Below, one piece after another: positions 1 to 5,714 of a stretch of 8,887 nucleotides of DNA. The notes below the pieces were generated by a model, which was given only the letters and a program-made list of their open reading frames with translations, did not search any database and was not told the origin of the DNA. This stretch comes from Planctomycetota bacterium (GTDB lineage: Bacteria > Planctomycetota > Phycisphaerae > WQYP01). A program made the position numbers and the translations under genes. Within the stretch, counting starts at the first letter, position 1, and every line of letters begins with the position of its first letter. Location: NCBI GenBank assembly GCA_021799715.1, contig JAJYZY010000098.1:1-8887 (forward strand), written 5' to 3'.

Positions 1-829
1 TGGAGATGGCCATGGCGATAAATTTGGGGGGCGGGACCATTTCATAAAGCACGCCGTCAATGCGGTAGCGCATTTTGAATTCGGTTTCAAAGGGTTCAAA
101 GTGAATATCCGAAGCGCGTTCCTTAATGGCCTGCATGAGCACGGTGTTGAGCAGGCGCTTGACGGGGTTGGCTTCCGCGAGTTCCTTGAGGGTGTCCAGG
201 TCGATGGAATCGCCGCGATTTTCAAGGGCTTTAAGCGTGGAATCCGAACCGATTTCAGACATTAAATCGGAAAGGGAATCCTGCTTGGTTTCATAATACC
301 GCCCGAGAATCTTGGCGACCTCTTCGGGGTCGGCAATGCAGGTGACAACCTTGAAGCCCATGAGGGTCTGCAGATCATCCACCACGCGGAAATTATCCGG
401 AGAATCCAGGGCGATGGTGAGCGTTTTGGTTTTTTCATCAAAGGCGATGGGGACAACACGATACACGCTGGCCATCTGGGAGGGAATTTGTTTGACCAGG
501 TCCGGGGATAGATCACGACCCGCCAGATCAATAACTTCAAAACCACGCTGGGCGGCCAGGGCAAAATTCAGATCCTTCTGGGAGATCATGCCAAGTTCAA
601 CGAGCACCTGCCCGATGGGGGTATTGAGGTGCCGCGCTTTCTGCTGGGTTTGCACAGCCAGGGCCTGATGGACCTGCTCGCGTGTCAGGCGGCCCATTTT
701 AATCAGAACGCGGCCAAGCGGACGGTCTTTGAGCTGATCCACCGGCGGCATGGACCCCGGCTTGGCTTCCGCCGGGTTGGGCATGGGCTTGGGTGTACCG
801 GGTTTTGGCGCTGGGGGCTGTTCAGCCAT
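1..829 (-). CDS. PilB/GspE-type secretion or pilus-extension ATPase, N-terminal part (cut by window edge)
   Basis: My reading of the minus strand from the ATG at 829-827 gives 276 codons with no stop, running off the left edge. A GGAG Shine-Dalgarno lies about 6 bases upstream. Residues 1-29 are a Pro-rich disordered leader. Residues about 36-60 and 70-94 are tandem MshEN-like motifs (RPLG..L...G.L....V..AL..Q and TPIG..L...G.I....L..AL..Q). The fold continues to about 180, followed by an acidic linker. From about 222 comes the start of the ATPase N2 subdomain, with ASDIHFEP (239-246) and MRYRIDG (253-259). Walker A, Walker B and the zinc motif would lie beyond the edge. The family forms cytoplasmic hexamers that drive pilin or pseudopilin assembly. 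The gene follows pilT across a 428-base repeat-rich spacer, so it may have its own promoter. It cannot be decided here whether it serves a type IV pilus or type II secretion. Confidence 0.9.
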   Translation of the reverse strand, partial: MAEQPPAPKPGTPKPMPNPAEAKPGSMPPVDQLKDRPLGRVLIKMGRLTREQVHQALAVQTQQKARHLNTPIGQVLVELGMISQKDLNFALAAQRGFEVIDLAGRDLSPDLVKQIPSQMASVYRVVPIAFDEKTKTLTIALDSPDNFRVVDDLQTLMGFKVVTCIADPEEVAKILGRYYETKQDSLSDLMSEIGSDSTLKALENRGDSIDLDTLKELAEANPVKRLLNTVLMQAIKERASDIHFEPFETEFKMRYRIDGVLYEMVPPPKFIAMAIS

Positions 830-866
830 GATCACTCCATAGTAGCGCGGCGTTGCCGCCGGGACG

Positions 867-936
867 AGGTTACAGGGGACAGGGGACAGGTTACAGGGGA
901 CAGGTTACAGGGGACAGGTGTTGGGTTACAGGGAAT
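867..936. repeat. Heptamer tandem array A (about 10 units)
   Basis: Ten consecutive 7-base units can be read. They alternate mainly between aggttac and aggggac (867-873 aggttac, 874-880 aggggac, 881-887 aggggac, 888-894 aggttac, and so on) and decay at the end into aggtgtt, gggttac and agggaat. The alternation makes a 14-base higher-order unit present three times, with one extra aggggac. It is non-coding. Confidence 0.85.
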
Positions 937-965
937 AGTACCGGCGTTGTTCATCGACGGAAATA

Positions 966-992
966 CACCGCAAAGACGCAAAGAACGCAAAG
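966..992. repeat. Nonamer repeat of the CTTTGCG type
   Basis: Three 9-base units built on cgcaaag occur in a row (cgcaaaga, cgcaaagaa, cgcaaaggt). On the minus strand this reads as repeated CTTTGCG. I recall very similar CTTTGCGTCTTTGCG spacers from unrelated bacterial phyla, but have not checked. It sits between heptamer arrays A and C. Confidence 0.7.
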
Positions 993-1029
993 GTGATGGT
1001 TCATTGATCATCGACCGTTGGCTACAGCC

Positions 1030-1085
1030 TTCCGGCTTCTGGCTTCTGCCTTCTGCATTCCGTATTCTGTATTCTGTATTCTGCA
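1030..1085. repeat. Heptamer tandem array C (8 units)
   Basis: Eight contiguous 7-base units follow one another: ttccggc, ttctggc, ttctgcc, ttctgca, ttccgta, ttctgta, ttctgta, ttctgca. The first four bases are nearly fixed (ttct or ttcc) and the last three drift gradually along the array, as expected from slippage and unit duplication. On the minus strand the units read as variants of TACAGAA. Confidence 0.85.
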
Positions 1086-1105
1086 TCGTCATACTTTCAC
1101 CATTC

Positions 1106-1137
1106 CCGGCGGCATCGCGGCGGCACTATGCCGCCGG
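1106..1137. repeat. Perfect 10-bp GC-rich inverted repeat with an alternative inner stem
   Basis: ccggcggcat (1106-1115) pairs perfectly with atgccgccgg (1128-1137) around a 12-base loop. The loop contains a second copy of gcggcggca, so the same right arm can instead form an 8-bp stem with 1118-1125 around a 3-base loop. No T-tract follows on either strand, so a standard intrinsic terminator is unlikely. It may be a REP-like palindrome or an RNA-stabilising hairpin at the 3' end of the pilT transcript. Confidence 0.65.
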
Positions 1138-1200
1138 CTAAATTCCGCCCCCGCCGTCTACGGCCGACCACCGGGTTATCACCACGGTGCTTTAACCGCC

Positions 1201-1250
1201 TTCTAACTCATGACTCCTGCGTTCTGTTCCATCCCCCGTCCACTGTCTTC
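1201..1250. repeat. Degenerate heptamer array D
   Basis: This can be read as seven decayed 7-base units starting ttctaac, tcatgac, tcctgcg, ttctgtt, ccatccc, ccgtcca, ctgtctt. It lies just past the pilT stop codon. The periodicity is weaker than in arrays A and C, and I place it in the same class mainly because of the shared unit length and the recurrent pyrimidine-rich start of each unit. Confidence 0.45.
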
Positions 1251-1257
1251 TATCGTT

Positions 1258-2412
1258 TTATCCCGCGGCGCGGCGCGATCCGCCATTTCCCGGCGTGTCA
1301 TCTTTTTCCGTATCGGGCCGATCCAACCTGGCACCCATGCGCTCGGCAAGGTCGGCAGGATGGCGGGCCTTGTCCACCGCGTCTTCAGCGCTGACTTTGC
1401 CGGAACGATACAGTTCCAGCAGGTGATCATCCAGCAACTGCATGCCGAATTTTTTACCGGTCTGAATGGCCGAGTCAATACGGAACGTTTTATTTTCACG
1501 AATCATGTTCGCGATGGCCGGGGTAATGACCAGAAATTCATACGCGGCCACCACGCTGTCGGTATCGGATCGCGGCAGCAACGCCTGACTGAGAATAGCC
1601 AGAAGCGTGGTGGACAACTGCACGCGAATCTGTTCCTGCTGACTGACGGGAAACGCATCGACGACACGGTTGATGGTACTGGCGGCACCGGAGGTGTGCA
1701 GCGTGGCGAAGACCAGGTGGCCGGTTTCAGCGGCGGTGATGGCGGAACTGATGGTTTCCAGATCGCGCATTTCGCCGACCAGAATAACGTCGGGGTCCTG
1801 CCGCAGCACGCGCCGCAGGGCTTCGGAAAATGTCGTCACATCGCTGCCATGGCCGACTTCACGCTGCGTGACCATGCTTTTTTTATGTTCATGGTAATAT
1901 TCCAGCGGGTCTTCAACGGTTTGGATGTGGCGTTCAAAATTTTCATTGACGTAGTTAACCATCGTGGCCAACGACGTGGTTTTACCGGAACCCGTGGGGC
2001 CGGTGACCAGAAACAGGCCGCGCGGACGGCGGCATAGTTCAGCGCATATCGGCGGCAGGCCGATTTCATCAAACGTCAGAAGCTTGTACGGAATTTTACG
2101 CAGCACAATGGAAACATGACCCTTTTGACGGAAAACCGCCACGCGGAAGCGGGCCTTGGCCAGGCCGTCGGAACTGGCAAACGCGAAACCAAAGTCGGTG
2201 CTGCCGGTTTCCTGCAATTCCTGCTGCCCGCGGTCGGGGGTGATGGATTTCATCAGGGCCATGGTGTCTTCCGGTTCCAGGGATTTGGTGGCCAGGTCCC
2301 GCAGGTGGCCATGCAGGCGCAACACCGGAGGCCGCCCGACATGCAGATGCAAATCGGAGGCATTTTTCTTAATGGCTGTTTCCAGCAGACGGTCAATAAG
2401 AATTTGCGACAT
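1258..2412 (-). CDS. pilT: Type IV pilus retraction ATPase PilT
   Basis: The 384-residue protein is a cytoplasmic hexameric ATPase that depolymerises type IV pili for twitching and surface motility. Motifs run in family order: N-terminal PAS-like domain (1-125, including NASDLHLHVGRPP), Walker A GPTGSGKT (138-145), Asp box QTVEDPLEY (164-172), Walker B DVILVGEMRD (208-217) and His box TGHLVFATLHT (230-240). The PilT C-terminal signature reads AIANMIRE (299-306), close to the AIRNLIRE that marks retraction ATPases, followed by FGMQLLDDHLLELY. I chose ATG 2412. An upstream GTG at 2457 would add 15 residues but lacks family resemblance, while AAGGA lies 11 bases before 2412. The last 30 or so residues are a charged tail beyond the usual length of about 345. 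It lies between two extension ATPase genes, consistent with a pilus operon. Confidence 0.95.
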   Translation of the reverse strand: MSQILIDRLLETAIKKNASDLHLHVGRPPVLRLHGHLRDLATKSLEPEDTMALMKSITPDRGQQELQETGSTDFGFAFASSDGLAKARFRVAVFRQKGHVSIVLRKIPYKLLTFDEIGLPPICAELCRRPRGLFLVTGPTGSGKTTSLATMVNYVNENFERHIQTVEDPLEYYHEHKKSMVTQREVGHGSDVTTFSEALRRVLRQDPDVILVGEMRDLETISSAITAAETGHLVFATLHTSGAASTINRVVDAFPVSQQEQIRVQLSTTLLAILSQALLPRSDTDSVVAAYEFLVITPAIANMIRENKTFRIDSAIQTGKKFGMQLLDDHLLELYRSGKVSAEDAVDKARHPADLAERMGARLDRPDTEKDDTPGNGGSRRAAG

Positions 2413-2434
2413 CGAAGCTTGTTTCCTTAAAACC

Positions 2435-2455
2435 GGCGGCCACCAGCGCGCCGCC
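2435..2455 (-). other. Hairpin in the pilT leader, possible weak terminator or attenuator
   Basis: On the minus strand GGCGGC and GCCGCC pair (plus coordinates 2450-2455 and 2435-2440) around a 9-base loop. They are followed by GG and then TTTT, directly before the AAGGA ribosome binding site of pilT. The four-base T run is short for an intrinsic terminator. It could lower read-through from pilB or the leader promoter into pilT. This is inference. Confidence 0.35.
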
Positions 2456-2474
2456 ACATAAACGTTCCTGAAGT

Positions 2475-2483
2475 ATTATAGCA
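2475..2483 (-). promoter_or_regulatory. Extended -10 promoter candidate for pilT
   Basis: In the 106-base pilB-pilT gap the minus strand carries TGCTATAAT, a perfect TATAAT preceded by the TGn extension. No good -35 lies 17 bases upstream, as is usual for extended -10 promoters. Transcription would begin near 2468 and leave a leader of about 55 bases that contains the hairpin at 2435-2455. A second overlapping TATAAT lies 9 bases upstream. Confidence 0.5.
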
Positions 2484-2518
2484 ATTATAACCATAGCGGC
2501 GTTTTGTTTTTGCGGTCG

Positions 2519-4228
2519 TTACTCCGCCACCACACCTTCGGTCTGCGTCACCCGCGCGATTTCCTTCGGCGTGGTCACGCCGTTAAGCACTTTAATGCGT
2601 CCATCTTCCAGCAGCGTTTTCATTCCGTTGGCGACGGCTACTTTCCGGATCGCGGAGGAACTGGATCGTTTGAAGGCCAATTCCCGAACTTCCGTGCTCA
2701 TCATCATCATTTCAAATATGCCGATGCGCCCCCGGTAGCCGGTGTTGTTGCAGGCGGAACACCCGACGGCCTTATAAATTTTCTTGCCGGCCAAATCTTT
2801 ATCCGTCATGGCCAGCAGGGCCATGAGTTTACGGTCTGGATCGGGATCAACCTGTTTGCACTGTTCGCAAAGCGTGCGGATCAGACGCTGGGCCATGACG
2901 GCCTGAATCGAAGAGGCCACGAGAAATGGCTTCACGCCCATATCAATCAGACGGGTAATGGCGGATGGGGCATCATTGGTGTGCAACGTGCTGAAAACCA
3001 GGTGCCCGGTTAATGCGGCCTGCACAGCCACATCCGCCACTTCCCGGTCACGGATTTCACCAACGAGAATGATATTGGGAGCCTGCCGCAACATCGAACG
3101 GAGAATTTTGGCGAAACTCAAGCCGATGCTTTCCCGCACCTGGCACTGATTAATCCCGGCGAAATTATATTCGACCGGGTCTTCGGCGGTAATGATTTTG
3201 CGGTCAGGAGTATTGAGTTCCGCCAAAGCGCCGTAAAGCGTGGTGGTTTTTCCCGACCCGGTGGGGCCGGTGACCAGAAAAATACCGTTGGGGCGGGAGA
3301 TAATGCGTTTGAAGCGATTGTAATCATCTTCCTCAAAACCCATGCGTTGAATACCGATTTTAACATTATCCGGCCGCAGGATACGCAGCACGATGGATTC
3401 ACCGTGGTAGGCCGGCAAGGTGCTGACACGGAAATCGATATCCGAGCCGTCCACACCCATTTTAATGCGGCCGTCCTGCGGAAGGCGGCGTTCGGCGATG
3501 TCCATTCCGGACATGATTTTGATGCGGGCAATGACAGAATTCTGCATCTGCTTGCGGAGGTTGTCGCGCTGCACGCAAACGCCGTCAATGCGATAGCGCA
3601 CGCGGATGCGGTCTTTCATGGGTTCAATGTGAATATCGCTGGCGCGGGCTTTGACGGCTTCGGTGATGATGGCGGAAACCAGACGGATAATCGGGGCTTC
3701 TTCGCCGTCCTTGGTGACTTCCTTCACCGACATATCCATGGATGTTCCGCGATCCATGCTGATTTTGCGGATCATCTCATCAATGGATTTCTGTTCTTCA
3801 GAAAAGAGCCGCTCAATATGTTTTTTTATTTTGCTTTTTACCGCGAGGCACGTTTCCAGGGGCTTATTGAGGCGGAAGCGAAGGGCTTCAAGGGTTTCAA
3901 GATCGTTGGGGTCGCCGATGACGATGCGGAGTTTTCCACCCTCTTCACCCAGGGGCAACACCTGATGGCGTTTGATCAGATCGGCCGGCAGCAGGCGGAA
4001 ATCGCTGACCGCCATGGTATTTTTATCCAGATCAATATATTCCATGTCATTTTGAATGGCCATGGCTTTGGTGACATCTTCCTCCGAGGCGATTTTGGAT
4101 TCAACGAGGACTTCTTCAATGGGTTTGAAGGATTTGCGGGCTTCCTCCTGCGCTTTGGCGGCGGCGGGCGGTTTAATGGATCCCATTTCCACAAGAATTT
4201 CGGTCACATCTTTACGTTTGCGAGCCAT
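2519..4228 (-). CDS. pilB: Type IV pilus / type II secretion extension ATPase PilB/GspE family
   Basis: This complete 569-residue member of the secretion ATPase superfamily hydrolyses ATP in the cytoplasm to drive pilin assembly. Residues 1-150 are a diverged MshEN-like domain in which the RLG residues are missing (DVTEILVEMGSI). ASDIHIEP (197-204) and RYRIDG (211-216) mark the N2 domain. Then follow Walker A GPTGSGKT (321-328), Asp box ITAEDPVEY (346-354), Walker B NIILVGEIRDRE (385-396) and His box TGHLVFSTLHT (407-417). A four-cysteine zinc site (C454, C457, C490, C493) separates extension ATPases from PilT. The length fits PilB/GspE. The start at 4228 has AGGTG about 6 bases upstream. The pilT neighbour favours a pilus role, hence pilB; gspE cannot be excluded. 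The usual DPD before the Walker B strand reads APN, which I believe is common in some phyla. Confidence 0.93.
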   Translation of the reverse strand: MARKRKDVTEILVEMGSIKPPAAAKAQEEARKSFKPIEEVLVESKIASEEDVTKAMAIQNDMEYIDLDKNTMAVSDFRLLPADLIKRHQVLPLGEEGGKLRIVIGDPNDLETLEALRFRLNKPLETCLAVKSKIKKHIERLFSEEQKSIDEMIRKISMDRGTSMDMSVKEVTKDGEEAPIIRLVSAIITEAVKARASDIHIEPMKDRIRVRYRIDGVCVQRDNLRKQMQNSVIARIKIMSGMDIAERRLPQDGRIKMGVDGSDIDFRVSTLPAYHGESIVLRILRPDNVKIGIQRMGFEEDDYNRFKRIISRPNGIFLVTGPTGSGKTTTLYGALAELNTPDRKIITAEDPVEYNFAGINQCQVRESIGLSFAKILRSMLRQAPNIILVGEIRDREVADVAVQAALTGHLVFSTLHTNDAPSAITRLIDMGVKPFLVASSIQAVMAQRLIRTLCEQCKQVDPDPDRKLMALLAMTDKDLAGKKIYKAVGCSACNNTGYRGRIGIFEMMMMSTEVRELAFKRSSSSAIRKVAVANGMKTLLEDGRIKVLNGVTTPKEIARVTQTEGVVAE

Positions 4229-4260
4229 GCAGCACCTGCCAAAAATTTAAGACATTGCGT

Positions 4261-4288
4261 ATCCTAGTTTGAATGCCGCCGGAGTCAA
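4261..4288 (-). promoter_or_regulatory. Sigma-70-type promoter candidate for pilB
   Basis: On the minus strand TTGACT (4288-4283) and TAGGAT (4266-4261) are separated by 16 bases in the 70-base gap after the S1-domain gene. That gives five of six and four of six matches to consensus. Transcription would start near 4254 with a leader of about 25 bases. It would allow pilB to be expressed separately from the housekeeping genes upstream. Confidence 0.45.
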
Positions 4289-4298
4289 GGATAAAAAC

Positions 4299-5624
4299 TC
4301 ACAGCCCGCCCCGCAGGGCAATTTTCCGGGCAGGCTTGGCGGCGGGTTTGGCGGGTGCGGCGGGCGGCGCGTTGCCACCGGCACTGCCGGCGGCCTCCGA
4401 ACTTAATTCGGCGGATGCCCGCGGCGCGGCGTCGCGTTGTACTTGCGCCGCCGAGAGGCTGATGCGCTTTTTCTCCAAATCCACCGCCAGTATTTTCACC
4501 TGAATTTTATCACCTGGCTTGACGACTTGCCCGGCGTGGGAAACGCGATGCGTGGCGAGTTCAGAAATATGGATCAACCCCTCCACACCCGCGGCAAGTT
4601 CGGCGAACGCGCCGAAATCCATGAGTTTGGTAATCGTGGCGGCCGTGACCATGCCCACGGGGAAATCTTCCACCGCGCTGGACCACGGGTCTTTCTGCAA
4701 CTGCTTAAGCCCCAGGGAGACGCGTTTTTTTTCCTTATCCACCGCCAGAACCATTACCTGAACCCGATCTCCGGGTTTAACAACTTTCGTGGGGTCGGCC
4801 ACACGGGTATGGCTCATGGCCGAGACATGCAGCAGGCCGTCAACGCCGCCGATATCCACAAAAGCGCCGTATGCCTGCACACTGCTGATCACACCTTCGC
4901 GAATCTGTCCGGTGGCCAGTTCGCTCCAGGTTTTTTCGCGGTCAACGGCGGCCTGCTGTTCCAGAATTTCCCGGCGACTGACCACCAGTTTGCGTTCGGA
5001 ACGATCCACCTCAATGACCTGACACTTTATTTTTTGCCCCACCAGCGCGTTAAGATCGGAGTTGAAACGGATATCCACCTGTCCGGCGGGCATAAAAGCG
5101 CGAATGTTATTGATTGTGACTTCCAGGCCGCCCTTATTTGAACCGGTAACCATGCCTTCGACCACATCACCTTCATGCAGTTCATCCCAAGAACCGTGGT
5201 TGACCGCGCCACGGCGCGACAACATCACCAGACCTTCACGATTGTCGTAACCGGTGAAGGTAAAGTCGTATTCCTGCCCGATGACAGGTTCTTCCTGGTG
5301 CTCCATGAATTGTTCCAATGGAACCACGCCCTGCGATTTTCCGCCCAGATCAATAAAAATACTGCGGTCGCGAATGGCAATAACGCGGCCCCGGCGATCA
5401 CGGCTGCCGGCGACGGGGGCATCGGGCGCAGCGGCCCGGGGCCGACCACCGCGCATGGGCCGCGACGGATCAAGGTTGTCTTCCGCATTCGATGCGGGTT
5501 TGGACACCGATTTCAGCAGGTCTTCCATGGACAAACCGCCCATGGCTTCGGAGACAGCCTGATTAATATCTTCACCGGGTGTTCCGGAAAACAGGGAACC
5601 GGAGCCAATACTTTCACCTGACAT
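4299..5624 (-). CDS. S1 RNA-binding domain protein, ribosomal protein S1-like
   Basis: The 441-residue protein has four S1 (OB-fold) repeats at roughly 78-138, 153-218, 239-307 and 323-393. The third and fourth are the most typical (AYGAFVDIGGVDGLLHVS and DFGAFAELAAGVEGLIHIS, each closing with DKEKKRVSL or DLEKKRISL). The first is diverged. Residues 1-75 form a linker containing MEDLLKSVSK, and the C-terminus from about 396 is an Ala/Pro/Lys tail. Ribosomal S1 helps structured or weakly led mRNAs onto the 30S subunit. Four repeats are fewer than the six of Escherichia coli S1 and closer to shorter S1-like proteins of other phyla, so I leave the symbol blank. The start is ATG 5624: GAGGG lies 6 bases upstream, whereas the TTG at 5630 would touch that site. 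It lies between purM and pilB, with its own promoter candidate. Confidence 0.9.
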   Translation of the reverse strand: MSGESIGSGSLFSGTPGEDINQAVSEAMGGLSMEDLLKSVSKPASNAEDNLDPSRPMRGGRPRAAAPDAPVAGSRDRRGRVIAIRDRSIFIDLGGKSQGVVPLEQFMEHQEEPVIGQEYDFTFTGYDNREGLVMLSRRGAVNHGSWDELHEGDVVEGMVTGSNKGGLEVTINNIRAFMPAGQVDIRFNSDLNALVGQKIKCQVIEVDRSERKLVVSRREILEQQAAVDREKTWSELATGQIREGVISSVQAYGAFVDIGGVDGLLHVSAMSHTRVADPTKVVKPGDRVQVMVLAVDKEKKRVSLGLKQLQKDPWSSAVEDFPVGMVTAATITKLMDFGAFAELAAGVEGLIHISELATHRVSHAGQVVKPGDKIQVKILAVDLEKKRISLSAAQVQRDAAPRASAELSSEAAGSAGGNAPPAAPAKPAAKPARKIALRGGL

Positions 5625-5630
5625 GAGCAA

Positions 5631-5635
5631 CCCTC
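5631..5635 (-). promoter_or_regulatory. Ribosome binding site that fixes the S1-domain gene start
   Basis: GAGGG on the minus strand is 6 bases from ATG 5624. It directly abuts the alternative in-frame TTG at 5630, so the ATG is the working start. Confidence 0.75.
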
Positions 5636-5671
5636 AAACGTAATGAAAAAACGTCGGATACATTCCCGATT

Positions 5672-5680
5672 ATTGTACCA
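5672..5680 (-). promoter_or_regulatory. Extended -10 promoter candidate for the S1-domain gene
   Basis: TGGTACAAT on the minus strand is a TGn-extended -10 with five of six matches. The region 17 bases upstream is TTTTTT, a poor -35. The leader to ATG 5624 would be about 40 bases. A 6-bp stem (5687-5692 with 5704-5709) overlaps the spacer just past the purM stop. It has no T-tract after it, so I do not call it a terminator. Confidence 0.45.
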
Positions 5681-5714
5681 TCCAGAGCGGCATGAAAAAA
5701 CCCTGCCGCGACAA

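Larger units (their letters stand above)
830..1257. other. 428-base spacer between pilT and the second ATPase gene, rich in short tandem repeats
   Basis: No reading frame here looks like a gene. The open frames only translate the repeats and lack family resemblance. The spacer holds four short tandem arrays and a GC-rich inverted repeat, each listed separately, plus a small hairpin gcggc-gtt-gccgc (847-859) close to the downstream start codon. I see no U-tract terminator after pilT. The repeat types resemble the short tandem repeats that populate spacers in many environmental bacteria. No mobile-element gene is present. Confidence 0.85.

Noticed and set aside
867..1085. CRISPR-like array
   Set aside because: Units are 7-9 bases and directly adjacent with no unique spacers, and no cas gene is present.
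629..1141. Open frames through the repeat spacer (plus 629-1141, minus 832-1092)
   Set aside because: Their translations simply reflect the heptamer arrays (heptad-like repeated residues), with no start signals or family resemblance.
1210..2037. Open frame on the plus strand opposite pilT (275 codons)
   Set aside because: Antisense shadow of pilT; it begins inside the repeat spacer and has no recognisable domain.
4229..4245. Sigma-54-like GG...GC pattern just upstream of pilB (TTGGCAGGTGCTGC)
   Set aside because: The GG and GC elements are 10 bases apart rather than the required 12, and they overlap the ribosome binding site.
3347..4267. Long open frame on the plus strand opposite pilB (306 codons)
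   Set aside because: It mirrors a well-supported gene, shows no family resemblance or domain pattern, and arises from codon bias on the opposite strand.
4291..4319. Possible intrinsic terminator at the end of the S1-domain gene
   Set aside because: The GCCC/GGGC stem is only 4 bp, lies inside the coding end, and the T5 run is 6-10 bases away from it.
5687..5709. Stem-loop right after the purM stop
   Set aside because: The stem is 6 bp with its T run in the loop, not after the stem, so termination is not supported; it also overlaps the likely promoter region.
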